A DNA stretch of 64,000 nt, taken from Floccularia luteovirens (lineage: Eukaryota > Basidiomycota > Agaricomycetes > Agaricales > Squamanitaceae). Every line of letters starts with the position of its first letter. The first letter of the stretch is position 1. The translations under genes and the position numbers were made by a program. The stretch is taken from contig VSJF01000004.1 of the NCBI GenBank assembly GCA_009739215.1, positions 2,480,001 through 2,544,000 of the forward strand, given 5' to 3'. Under the pieces are notes generated by a model. That model searched no databases, was not told where the DNA came from, and saw only the letters and a list, made by a program, of their open reading frames with translations. Below, one piece after another: positions 1 through 11,400 of the stretch.

Positions 1-692
1 AGTCTCTAAACCACACATGAGAACCACAATGCGGCTGTACATTCGAGGAATAATTTGGTCTGTCGCAAGTTCCTTTTTCAAGGGTAGGCCTTCTGACATA
101 TTGGACTTTAAACAATACTCAAGACTTGTTGAATACAAATGCCATCTTGACACTAGACAGGATGTAGATAATGCAGTAGGACTAGAGGTAAGGGGAGGAG
201 GCTGTGATGGTCGAGTATATGATGAAGGACGAACAAACTGATGGCTTCCCCGGAGTGTCAGTTATATGTTTCGGATCACAAGCTTCTTCCTTGCGTGGGC
301 TTGGACTGACCTGAAACTGCTGCGGAATTTTGTCAGGTATAATTAAAAGAGGTATTATCCAACAATCACCTTTGACATCGTTTGATTGGAACCTGGTTGA
401 TAAAGAGATTAAGCACGTGCGTGAGCTAAAGGGCGTTATACCATCAAGAACTATTATCAGTCCTTATACTGAGGTCGGGCAACTGAATCTCCTGGGTAAC
501 TTCTGTAGACTAAATCGGTATGTGGCAATGCAAATGCTGCATGAATGTGCATGGAGGAACATATGTGCAAGTCCTAAGCGCACCATAAACTTTACTAGCC
601 ATTGAACTCGTCGGGAGACTTTCTTTTGGGACCTGATCCATTCGAGCTGTCTTGTATACATACATGACTTGGGACATTTACATTTACACAGA
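1..692. other. left-edge intergenic stretch
   Basis: No gene is recognised here. Short open frames exist, for example 330-605 on the plus strand, but they have no recognisable motif, no intron-compatible extension and no counterpart elsewhere in the window. The stretch lies downstream of the PDI-like gene that ends at 693. Confidence 0.5.
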
Positions 693-1609
693 TCAAGCAT
701 ATTGCCTCACAAACGCCTTCAAAAGGTCAAGGTTACGCTTACCCTCAAAAAGTGCAATAGCTTGTCCGTTTACAATGATTCCTAATGATGGATAACTCGC
801 AATACCGTCGCAAAGTGCTGGATAGAATTTGTTAGAGTCATGTGGTATATTAGAAAGAAAGTACACACCCATGCTTTCAGAGCAATCTACTTGTGCAAAT
901 TTGACGTGCGGCACTTCCACTTTGGAATCTTCGACTAATCTCTTCCAGATTGAAGCAAACATCTTAGAACGCTGCGAATAGGGGATAAAGTATTGGATGA
1001 CGGAGATACTTTGAGCTGTGAAATCTGTGAAGTTTGCCGATGTGAGTTGAGTAGGATGGTCGCAGTCTTCACATATATCGTTTCCCAAGGATACAACATA
1101 ATCGGATACACTATTGAACGGGACTTGTGGTTGCAGAGATGTGAGCGGTGGTTCATACGATTCAACTTCATGCCTGATAAATTCCTTGAGGTCATCTAGG
1201 TCGCGGTTGCCATCATATCGACTCGAAATCTTCCCATCCCTGAACATGCACAGGGAAGGATATCCCCTGACACTGTTATCATTACAGAGGTCTGAGTGTA
1301 TAAGTTCAGTTCAGAATTGTTCTTTACTTCAAGTAACCCAGTAAACTATTTCATACCACCATATTTAGAACAATCAACCTGGGCAAACTTCACGGTTGGT
1401 GTCTCTGTTTTCCCCTCTTCGACCAACTGCTCCCAAGTAGGTGCGAATTTGCGGCAGTGGCCACAATATGGCGAATAATGTTCAATGAAAGTTAGGCCAT
1501 GTTTCGTGTATTCCTTGATGTTGTCTGGTGTGAGTTGAACACCAGCATTGGTGAAAACTGCGAATAGAACGACGGTTAAAGAGATTCGAAGGAACTTTTG
1601 GAAGAACAT
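693..1609 (-). CDS. secreted PDI/thioredoxin-like protein, second domain degenerate (PDI-A)
   Basis: This encodes a small ER or secretory protein of the protein disulfide isomerase family. Exon 1 (1609-1357) begins with a signal peptide (MFFQKFLRISLTVVLFAVF) and contains a thioredoxin domain with the active site YCGHCRKFAP near residue 50. The intron 1356-1292 joins ...KYG to DLCNDNSVRGYPS, the cis-proline part of the fold. A second intron, 868-818 (gtgtgt...ccag), probably joins SESM to ALCDGIASYPS; because it is 51 bases long, its retention would also keep the frame. The total is about 266 residues. The second thioredoxin-like domain has lost its CxxC: the equivalent position reads YFIPYSQRSKMFASIWKRL. 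The protein stops right after this domain and lacks the third region and the membrane anchor of the paralog at 16749-18744. It is divergent from CGI121, with starts 217 bases apart. The first domain is probably still redox-active; the role of the second is unknown. Confidence 0.8.
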
Positions 1610-1826
1610 GGTAGAGTTGGGTTGTGCTTTATGGAATTCTTGATCAGGGATGGGGCATGCGTTATCAATGATGTGGTTTGGTTACCACGCCAAGGACACT
1701 ATATACTTTGTTTTGTCCATGTCATAGCGTCCAATTGTAAAGCCAATAACTGGATGGTAAAGTCCGAGAAGCTAGCGTTCTATAGCTAGCTAGCTGATCA
1801 TCGTCTATTTTTACGTACTGACCAAC
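1610..1826. promoter_or_regulatory. bidirectional promoter between PDI-A and CGI121
   Basis: Only 217 bases separate two divergent start codons. Blocks of this interval are recognisable in inverted orientation at about 63385-63538, including a shared block around ACCACATCATTGATAACGC and another around CCACGCCAAGGACACTA. That identifies the ancestral promoter-containing duplication. No specific factor site is claimed. Confidence 0.5.
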
Positions 1827-2588
1827 ATGGAAACCTTTCGTTTTCCGCACTCTAGGAACGAGCTTTCGTTTGCCTACGTCGCTCTTTTCGAAGATGTCAC
1901 AAATGTTCAGGCTATTCGGAAACGGATCGTCAAAGCGTCAACTGCAGAGGGTGTGGAAGGAGAACAAGAGCGCGAAGCTATTAACTTCGCGTTTATTAAT
2001 GCTCGTCTTGTCGGTTTTCTTGCCTGCATTTTGATGCCGACTTCTTCATGATACTATCGCAGATAACGAGTACATTACACCTCCAGACAGCGATACATCA
2101 AGCAATACTCGCAGCACTACAAGGTGCTTTACGCGCAAAGTCCATACATGCCGAGATGCTGTGGGCCCTAAACCCAACGAACAACGTATGCCCCACCACA
2201 TACGACGAATTACATTCCCTTAATGTCCTCTATTGATCGGTAGATTACAGAAGCTATCAGAAGATACGGTGTTTCTGATGACAACCAATCACTTATTGTC
2301 GTGAAAATATGCGGACCAGAAATATCTGCGATGGAGATCGAGAATTCAATGAAGGCTATAGTTCACGGAACATTACATCCTTTAGCCGATCTACAGAATT
2401 TGACTGACTGGTCATCAATCAAAAAGGTGTGCTCATATTTTTGTCATTTCTGTACACTATTCTCAAGAGGGTTCTTATAGTATCATAAACTTAATAACAA
2501 TATGGGTATCCGAGATCCTGCTGAGGAAATGCGTATTGTTGATAACATCGTGACGACCTCTGTTGCAATGAAGAGTGTTATGGGTTGA
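1827..2588 (+). CDS. CGI121: KEOPS/EKC complex subunit Cgi121 (TPRKB family)
   Basis: This is the small KEOPS subunit that binds Bud32 and supports threonylcarbamoylation of tRNA A37. Four exons (1827-2009, 2063-2185, 2244-2426, 2481-2588) splice in phase 0 throughout to 198 residues, normal for the family. Family landmarks are FEDVTNVQAIRKRI near the N-terminus, a helix TAIHQAILAALQGALRAKS, then HAEMLWALNPTNN joined across an intron to ITEAIRRYGVSDD and SLIVVKI. These match the TEIxxxLSPxNNIxxALxxFGI pattern of human TPRKB. The C-terminal part contains WSSIKK joined to YHKLNN. The first donor is unusual (gtcggt), but the joined frame is clean. The gene is convergent with P450 gene 1. A deleted copy of its 5' half lies at 63181-63430. 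Confidence 0.85.
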
Positions 2589-2942
2589 AAGTGAGTAGAT
2601 AAAGAATGAATATTGAATCGTTGTATCATCACGGAGGATACTATTTATATGGAACGATCCAGGAATGGGGTTCTTCGATATCATATGTAGTTACCATTTC
2701 AAGTCGTGCTTTGCCCTCGAGCCGAGAAGCGCAACTGATACGAAATACCATTGCTTATTGAAGTGTCTCTCAAGCTCCCCGGTACAAAAGAAAGATGGCT
2801 TCCTCAAAGCTATTCTCTTGCTATGTGCAAATGATCAGACATTCGGAGTAAATAAATCGACAAATATAGATTCAAGTCCTTATAAGCTAACAGATCCTGA
2901 CTTTGTTAATATAACTACACTGCGATAGTTTCAAACCTCTGA
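2589..2942. other. intergenic, convergent 3' ends
   Basis: This stretch lies between the 3' ends of CGI121 and P450 gene 1. Nothing coding is supported in it. Confidence 0.5.
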
Positions 2943-5564
2943 TTACAGCGCTTCTTCCATCTTGACCCAACACCCACCCTATAAAACGAGTATTTTTATT
3001 ACACACATCCGTTAAAAGGCAAAAAGCTCCAACTTACCATGGCAGACATCGTCAAGTAGCTCTTCATCCGCACCCTATCCCTTGCCTTGGTACCAAATCC
3101 CGATTTCCATTCCGCGGGAGGAACTGAAGATGGAGGTTGCGCCTCTGGCACGAATGTGATTGAAGTAACTTGCTGGAGTAGCCTTGTCAAGAAAAATGCA
3201 GTTTCGTGATACGCAAACTACTCAAAACAGAGTTATATAACATTCCCGTCAGTAATATACCCCCCCCATTCACAAAGCTCGAGGGCTATACCTGTTGACC
3301 CAAGCAAATCCTGGGACCAGCGTTGAAAGGTAGGAATATGAAAGGATTTGCTGCCAAGTATTTTTGCAGACGGCTATCTAAAAACCTGTCTGGGTCAAAC
3401 AAGTGCGCTAGGAATAGGATTAAGCTGGGTCTTTCAATATCTAAAATAGTCATATAGATACCATCTGGTCCCCATAAATCAGCCCGCCTGTGCATCATGA
3501 ATACACTATAAGGACATCTAGACATTATTGAAGTATGAATGAGCTGATTGGTGTGAAGAGCGCAGATTGACACTCACTTCGAGTTCGCAGGGATATAAAA
3601 TGGTTTTTCGCCAGGCTTAGAAGGTAGGAGCACTGGCTTGCAAGTTGTTCTACCATGTTATAGAGCGTTGAATCAACTAGAATGATGGGATATACATTGA
3701 ACAAGCCTACCTGATATTGAAAGGTCTACGCAACAATTCTGATAAGTAAAGCAATGAAAGAACTGGCGTCAATACTCACAGAGCTGGATACAGTCTGAGG
3801 GTCTCTGATAGTGTACGTGAGACGAGAATATGACAAAGGCACAAAAGTGTTTACCATTGATCACAGCTCTCATATACTTCATTTCCCTCATATCATCATA
3901 TGTCGGACGTCTGGTATCTCCAACCTTGTCTAGAACCTCCTGGCGTAACCGTTGAAAGATATTTGGATGTTCAGAAAGCATGTAAACAGCAAACGTTATA
4001 GTATTTGTTGTCTTTGTTATCAAATTCTCAGCATTCTATGTGTTATAAAATATAGAGTATTTGATGGCTCACCGTGTCTCGTCCTGCTAACAAAATGTTG
4101 AGAATTTCATCCCTGAGCACGGTTTCGTCTAAGAAATCCGTGAGTTTCATCAATCGTGATCGTACGGAATAAAAATAACCTTCAGTGTAGTTAATCAAGT
4201 GATCTAGCAGACTCTCCCCGTCTCTATCTGTTGACATCTGCTCAGTCGTTTGTTTATCTGCCTCTCGCTTTCTCTGTACAGCTGCCGCAAGAATGGGCTT
4301 TATAAATGCATCAACGACGACCATCTGTTCTTTTATTTTGTCTTTCCAGAATTCTGCTAGCGGCCAATTCATACCCCGTCCTGCACGCAGAGCCATCAAT
4401 CTCTGCGCCTCGTCAATGGCACGCGAGAAACGGTTGGCAGGATGGTCTGGTGCTGCAGAAGATTGGGCAAGAGGTGAGTAATGGGGATGAGGTAAACCTG
4501 CGCCAAGTGATTGGACGTCCTTGGAGAAAAGGAATTCTGTTGCGGAGTCCATCGTAAAACGTGAAGCTAGATCCTGAAATAAAATTGAGTTGCTTGTTTG
4601 AGACATTACAGTAAGATATATATACCTGTATATCAACGGGATAACTTTCCCGTAGTCGAGCCTTGAGCTGGTTGAGGGCGTCACTGGCATGACGGTCGAA
4701 TATATCGAAATGACTGATGCGATCTTTGCTGAAGAACGGTTTGGTCATAGCGCGGTGAAATCTTACGAAGAACTTATTATGATTAAGTCATAGCAGTGAC
4801 TGAGAGTTTACATACTTCCACATATCTCCTATATGATCGACATTTATAAATGAATAAATCATATCCAAGTCTATGAGGCTGGAAGACTGACCATCGGAAT
4901 TGAACACTCCGGTTCCGAAGATTGACTTCATTTGAGAATAGAATATAGGACCTGTCACATAATTTTATATTAACTATACGGGTGTTAAGCTAAGAGGTGA
5001 GGAGCGAACCTTTCTCAAAACTATCAAACTGTGTGGCCAAGATTGCCTTAATGTGTTCGGGTTCCATCGTAAAAAACTAATTACATATTTTATTTTTTTG
5101 ACACGTATCAAGCTACATATAGGATACTTGCCTTGTTTTCGAAAAGTATCTTGATGTTGAATGTATTGCCGTATAATTTAGCAAACTCGACGACCGGGTC
5201 GCCTTACGTAGGTTAAGTACGATTGTAAGGCTTGAAAATGCGGCATACCAGGATATCCGATTTTGAGATTGTTCAATGACCTAAGAAGCAGTGATATCCC
5301 TCCTGGCCAAGCGTCATACACCTGAGGAGGGAGAACGGCCCCTTGGCTAGCAGCTTCCCTGCGTATACGCATATCATCGTAGGTCACACGTAAGAAAAAT
5401 GTGGTGGGCCAGGAGATAATGAAAGCAGCGATTGACAGCCAGGTTGGAAGGACGACATCGAGATATTGAGATGCGATTATCTTAGATAGATAAACTATTG
5501 CTGGGGGTAAAAGTAAGCTGGGCAGGTTCTGCACAACATACAAAACTCCTGGTGGTGGATCCAT
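2943..5564 (-). CDS. cytochrome P450, CYP63-like (P450 gene 1)
   Basis: This is a membrane-anchored microsomal P450 monooxygenase of the basidiomycete CYP52-clan, CYP63-like type. Many short exons run from ATG 5564 to a TAA at 2943-2945. The N-terminal region carries two hydrophobic stretches and a proline-rich start (MDPPPGV). Later come the [20 protein letters not shown]-helix region, [19 protein letters not shown], the I-helix LLAGRDT/TTNTITF, the K-helix E-x-x-R in ETLRLYPA, the PERF-like [10 protein letters not shown] and the heme loop [12 protein letters not shown] with its cysteine ligand. The second intron appears to use a GC donor (AAG|gcaagt). Relative to gene 2 the last exon ends early: [11 protein letters not shown] then TAA, where gene 2 has CAA and reads on. 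Substrate is unknown; some CYP63 enzymes oxidise alkanes and aromatics. It is the inverted paralog of gene 2. Confidence 0.85.
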
Positions 5565-6184
5565 GAAGAGTGATAGTGATTAGCAAAAACATAATGTGTC
5601 AGGATATATAATGGAGAAAGGCTGTTCGGGAAAGACAATAAATAGATTCACAGAAACAGCGTATCATGACTAAAAATTAGGGGTATTTATTTAAGATTGG
5701 TTGGGATCTCCATCATGAAATTCTATTTCACCCCACATTAGATGAGAGTGTGGCTTAAGGATTCCTTACATTTGTTGGGATGCACATGTCAGGACTTATC
5801 TACCTGTATTTGTTTGAGGTAGTATGGCGGCTGGTAGGTTTGTCTTCACCCATGATCTTATGGCGGTGATGGGATTGATGGGATTGCAACATACGCGTAA
5901 ACTACGGGGCGGGCACGGCATGACAAACATTTTGGACAATTTTTAGACCATTGCGATTGTTTGTTAGAAAGTAAATCAAGATAAGATAAGATAACGCTTT
6001 GGTCGCACGTGAGAGTATACAAGGGCTCTATTAAGTTTTCACCTTTTAACATCCACAAAAAATCAAAGGCGTGTAATTATGTTCGTATCTTCTTCAACTC
6101 GTAATCTAATGTCGTTCTGTGTAATAGGGCAATATATCAAGGAACGGGCACGGGTTGAATAAGATTTTCTGCCAAATTACACCT
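5565..6184. promoter_or_regulatory. shared upstream region of P450 gene 1 and the coilin-like gene
   Basis: The 620 bases lie between two divergent starts. They are AT-rich, with a repeated AGATAAGATAAGATAA stretch near 5980-5995 that contains GATA motifs. No coding signal was found. Confidence 0.4.
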
Positions 6185-8035
6185 ATGCGCATACGCGTTC
6201 AGACATATCCTCCTCTTCCCGATTCAAAAGTATGGTTTTTTCCAGACATACCAATTCAATCTCCAACTATCAGAGATCTCAAAGATGCGATTTGTATGAA
6301 TATTCCAGTACTTGAACAACTAGGATTTAATGGAAGTGGGATTACTTTGGTCATCGACGGTTTTGAGTTGTTGGATAAGACTTCGTTTGACGTCGTGAGA
6401 GACGGGGATCTCATTTGTATAAAGCAATCCCAATCTACCTTATCAAATACGAGGGTTCCCCCTAATGGTATGATGCCTTTGCAGTTTGTATGTATTAATG
6501 AAGAATTCTCAAATATACCAACATGGATAGAATCATTGCACCCAAAGAAACGAAAAATATCGAGGTCTGCAGAGCCTACGAAGCCAATATCGGTGCCCCG
6601 GAAACGAAGACTTTCACCTGACACTTCGGACGAGTCTAACACTTCGGACTCTGATTCTGATTCTTCGTCATCCGTCTCATCCTCCTCCTCCTCCTCCTCC
6701 TCCTCCTCCTCCTCCTCTTCTTCTTCTTCTTCTTCGTCATCATCACCATCATCATCATCATCATCATCATCACCCTCACCCATACCATCTAAACGACTCA
6801 AAACACTTCATCAGAGGCAGCTATTTGGTCCCACTCATACACAACTGAAGTATGTGGTATATCTCTCTGTCGGCTCACATCTACTCACAGAGCCTTTCAC
6901 TTCAGCGACATACAACATGTACCTCCAGGACTCGGAAAACCTTCTACACGTAACCGTAATCTTCGCCGACGCCTGAGAAAGCAGCATGAGAAAGCCGCAT
7001 TGATTGGCATCCCACCAGCCCCACCAGCCCCGCCCAAAGGTAGTTCAGCTGTCAACTCCCAACCGCTAGGTGTTCAGGATGTGGTCACTGCCACCACGTA
7101 CCCCGAGGTATCTGAGAATGCACAAGATCATGGCGCAGAAGTTATGATGGCTAGGTTTCGTACGAAGAATAAAGCACGTCTGAGGCATTCATCGAAGCAA
7201 GACTCGAGAGGCTCGGTAAAGAAAATAGTATTTTCTGATCTTGTTGAGGACGAAGTGATGAACGACATAAACCAAATATCATCAATGGAGGTGTCAAATC
7301 CGTCGAAAGAAGATACGTATTCCACACCAGAAGACGCACAGACGAGAACATACCCCTCCACGTTACCACTTGTCCCTCCTTCTGAATTGCAAGCGCAGGG
7401 AAAGCTGCCTGATAACATATTCGTAACAAGCGTGGATTGCGAAGCAGGGATATGGCCAAATAAAAAAGCCAAAAACAAGAAAGTGGCAAAGCGAACAGAA
7501 AAGGAGGTACAATGGATGGTTAATGAGGATGCGCTGGTATCAGAAGAACTTGACTATGGTGGTCAAATTTCAACTTCATACGCGGATCTGGATGAGGATC
7601 TGATGAATCAGGATGATACAACATCTCAACAAAAAACCAACGTATTCGACTGGGTTCACGCCGAAGAAGTTTATGAAAACAGTTTGGCCATGAGCAATCC
7701 CGAGCAACTATCAATTGGATGTTTCACTGGTTGGAAGGTACGAGTATTATTTTCACTATCACGGAAACTCGTGGTCCTTTTCTCATATCAAACTCAAGGG
7801 CTTGTGTATCAATCCGAATACATACACTCCGGAGGTAATGCTTTGTGTAGCTAAAATCACGCATATACAAGACAGTGAAGAGGGAAAACAAATTACTGTC
7901 AAGCAGATACAACGTTCACCACCAGAAACTGGCCAGATAGGTTTCTTGGCGGGAGGGGAAGACGTGGACGGAGATGTGGAGGTGTACGAATGGAGAGATA
8001 TTTTATCTTCCAAGTGGAGGATGCTGGATATATGA
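6185..8035 (+). CDS. coilin-like nuclear protein
   Basis: This is probably the scaffold protein of Cajal bodies, involved in snRNP biogenesis. Three exons (6185-6849, 6906-7737, 7799-8035) join in frame. The first ATG in frame is at 6185 (MRIRVQTYPPLPDSKVWFF). Residues 1-90 resemble the coilin N-terminal ubiquitin-like domain: IRDLKDAICMNI, then LVIDGFELL and VVRDGDLICIKQ. A basic patch KKRKISR and PRKRRLSP follows. Next is a long uninterrupted serine tract encoded by TCC, TCT and TCA repeats at about 6670-6780. Across intron 1 the frame reads RNRNLRRRLRKQHEKAALI, another basic motif typical of coilins. The last 110 residues (GLCINPNTYTPEVML ... SSKWRMLDI) fit the atypical Tudor fold at the C-terminus. 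Low-complexity acidic stretches lie between. The family call is from motif order only; a divergent unrelated nuclear protein cannot be excluded. Confidence 0.68.
6672..6780 (+). repeat. (TCC)n-(TCT)n-(TCA)n trinucleotide microsatellite in the coding region
   Basis: Consecutive runs of TCC, then TCT/TTC, then TCA encode a serine tract of roughly 35 residues inside the coilin-like gene. The opposite strand shows an artefactual poly-Glu/Asp open frame. The purity of each sub-run suggests recent replication slippage. Confidence 0.9.
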
Positions 8036-8493
8036 AATTTAATCTGAGGTTTATGTTCTCTTGCAATTGCCATGCAATTTATTTTATTTTGCAACCGTCA
8101 TAAATTTGGTTGTTTGGATATCACATTTCATAGTTAAATTGCATAATACCTAAAAATGTATATCGGTAACTAGTTAAGAGACTAAGCAATGTGCATAACA
8201 ATCCTCTCTAAAATCAAGTTATTCGTATTCTGGGATAAAAGAATAACGACAACGACAAGGAGGGAATAAGGATGATAGGGTGGTCTGAGTGGCGGCTATA
8301 ATTATTGTACTTTTTCTTTTGGTTGCCAAAGGGATGCAAAGTACGGCCTTGCGGAGAATAATATTACAATCTGAATGATAATTATGATACACAATGTTGA
8401 TTGGATATGCCGGCATTTGATTTGGATTATATGACCTGTAAATGATGCAAAGGACGAGAGCGAAGTAGACGGTATTGATGGGTGACTGCTGAG
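8036..8493. other. convergent 3' intergenic region
   Basis: This lies between the stops of the coilin-like gene and the PPR gene. It is AT-rich and nothing coding is supported. The minus-strand open frame at 8219-8416 continues the wrong frame of the last PPR exon. Confidence 0.5.
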
Positions 8494-11400
8494 TTATGAT
8501 ACGACTACCGAATGGTCGACCATTACTCCGCTGATACGATTGTAAACTGCTTCTGGGTATTGTCTGGAATGAACTAAATCAATACAAAAAAAATATAGAA
8601 GGAACATAGATCACATACCTAGCTTGAAGCCGTTCAAGTAATGCAAACGCCCTATCACGATTTCCTGAGCCAAGTTCTGCCCTAACCATTGCTTCCCAAG
8701 TTGAAGGCTATATAACACTAATAAATCATTATAGTACAAAACTAAACACTATATTCACGTACCTCACGATACACAGGATCCATGTGATCAACAGACTGTG
8801 CATTCTCTGGATCATGGGACGCATGATTATTTGGAGCTGCAATCCCTGTCGGTGGGTCAACCAAAGATTCGAAGATACCCCGTGCTCGTTCGATATCCCC
8901 CACGATAGCAAAGCCTTTGATCAAGAAATTCGCAATATATGCCGTCATATGCACACCAGCTGCATTCATCTTGTTGATATATTCCGGAATGAGGTCTGTC
9001 CTTCTATGAGCGACAAGAGCGTTGATTATTGATTCGAACACAACCGCGTCTGGTGCAATCCCGGTATGGGTGGATATAGAGTCGAAGACAGAGATCGCAC
9101 GATCAAGGTCCTTTTGAACGCATCCGTAAGCATTGATGAGTGCTGCAAAGTGTGTCCCTTGAAGTTTGACATGTCTACTGGTTTTCAGTTCGCTAAATAC
9201 TTGTTCCATTGATGCAATGTCGACTGGTTCAATAGCACCGTAGGCATCCAAAAGTAGCTGTGTGATTATTAACACAAGTCAAATGGAGCGTGAGGTAGTT
9301 GCTTACTTTGTAGGTATGTGCTGTTGGCTGAACATGAGCTTTCAACATTTCATTGTAGAAGAACAGAGCACGTTCTCGATGAGGTTTGGTCGTCGTATAG
9401 AGTTGCATCATTGTATTGTATGGGGGCACACGAGGCTTGAAATTGCTGGATTTCACCATTTCCGAAAACAGCATTTCTGCGGAGTGCACATCTCCAACAC
9501 GAGCACATGCGCCAATGACTGCACCATATGTAATCGAAGAAGTAGGGATTCCACTGGCCTTCATCTCTTGGAACAATTCTAGAGCGTGATCCGCCTTTCG
9601 TGCCTTGGAGAGCTTCGAGATGATGTTGTTATACAGGTACTGATTTGGTCGTACGCCGAGCCCTTGAGATTCGTTGAAGAGCGCCAAAGCATTGGAGGAG
9701 TCGTCCGTTGTGTCTTTCACATACAAGATAAGCGCACCATACGCATTAGCCGAAGGTGCTCCGCCTTGTTCCAGAATGCGACTCCGGTGTATATGAGCAG
9801 CATCGAGATCACCTGCGTGTGCCATAGCGACAACCATGCCGTCTTCGATCAGGAACCAGCCATCCGTCTGCCATTTCTTGTTCTTATCCAGGTTCAAGAG
9901 CACGTTCTGGGCAGCATTATATACCTCATGGACTTGATCCACAGCCTTAAGTCGGCCGAGTGCCTGTATAAGACGACTTATGCATGATGGAGTAGGTGCC
10001 TTTCCGCGTTGCAAGCCTTCTTCAAACCGTTCGTACGCCTCGAACACTGCTGTGGACGCATCTGTAGGAGATCCAGAGGTAGAATATAGTAGACGTTCTT
10101 CAATAGATTTAGTTTGTTGAGAATCTATTGACAACATCCCGTACTCCTTTAGCTCTTGGGATGGGGAGGGGGTCGAAAGTGCTTCCTCAAGAGCTACGTG
10201 CCTTGCCTGAGTAGTCTCCTCTAATACACGGATGTAAGATGGTCCAAATCGCTCGAATGCCTCTCTCAGCTGCTCAATCGAATGTTGGGAAGAAAGTATT
10301 TTCACGGCATACGCTACTGTGTCGGGTTTGAGGGTCTCGATAGGCAAACCTTGTGAAGCGATGTCGTGAAGAACCGACAGTAAGCCATTAAACTTGAATT
10401 GAGAAATATCTACGTTCCCATCTATAGCCTCCTTAGTCAAGTAGACTGCATTTTCGAAGATGTGCTGCCAATCTTTCTCGTTGATATCGTCGACCGGTAA
10501 AGATCCTGCCTGCAAACTGTCTGTGTATGTGTGGATGAAATAGGGTGCATGGGAAGGTGATGACTTCAATCCTGCAGCGCGAGCAAGCCTAGACAGTTGT
10601 AAAGCAACAGGAAAGGTGAAACCGTCTCTATTCTGCTGAACCCGAGCATAAATTTCCCGAGTGAATTCACCCATGAATTTCTGTAGTGCGTTGAATAATC
10701 CGGCAACTTCGGGTCCGTCGACTGAATTCTGAAGACGATTGGTATCAGCGAGGACGATTTCGCCGAGGAGCTCAACAGCAAGTTGATACATGCCACGCGA
10801 TAAGTATTGCATCCCGATCTCCTTCAACATGTTTCGTTCCTGTACACCCCAAATACCTTCTGGAATTACTTCATCTTTCAAAAAGCGCAGAGTTTCCAAA
10901 GCGGTGGTGTCATTCAAACTCTTCATGTGCTCTATATTTGCTGTGAAGACGAGTAACCGGATATCTTGGTGAATTGATGTGGAATCATTTTGGGACTCCT
11001 GAATGAGCACTTTGAAGAGCCTGTTCAAGTCCTCCACCATGCCTTGGGTTGCGAGAGAATCGATCATGACTGACCAAGCAACAGAATCCGGTTTGATTGG
11101 CTGTCCCCCTAATCCTTGGAACGGGTTTACGCTCGCCTGTCCTTGTAACAAAAGTCGGTCGAACCATGCAAGAGCAGTAGTCACATCTCCCATTTGGCAG
11201 AAGCCACTCAAAACAGCGGTGAATGTCGAAGATGCAATGACAGGAACTTCGGTAGGGTTGAAGTCTGATGATGCCTTGGAGGTTAACATACGATCTACAA
11301 TTTCCACTGCTTTCTCGGGCATGCCTAGTCGGAAGTATGATTCAATCATCTGGTTCCAAACCATAATATGCCAGCGTTCAGCAACCATTTTATTATGTTC

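Noticed and set aside
1827..2051. Reading the CGI121 first exon straight through to GFLACILMPTSS
   Set aside because: This is intron read-through. Joining 2009 to 2063 gives the family-typical protein, and the following exons continue it.
6256..6801. Minus-strand open frame with a long Glu/Asp tract
   Set aside because: It is the mirror of the TCC/TCT/TCA serine tract in the coilin-like gene and has no independent features.
9262..9987. Plus-strand open frames of 106 and 133 codons
   Set aside because: They are antisense to the PPR gene, whose coding frame is continuous and motif-rich.
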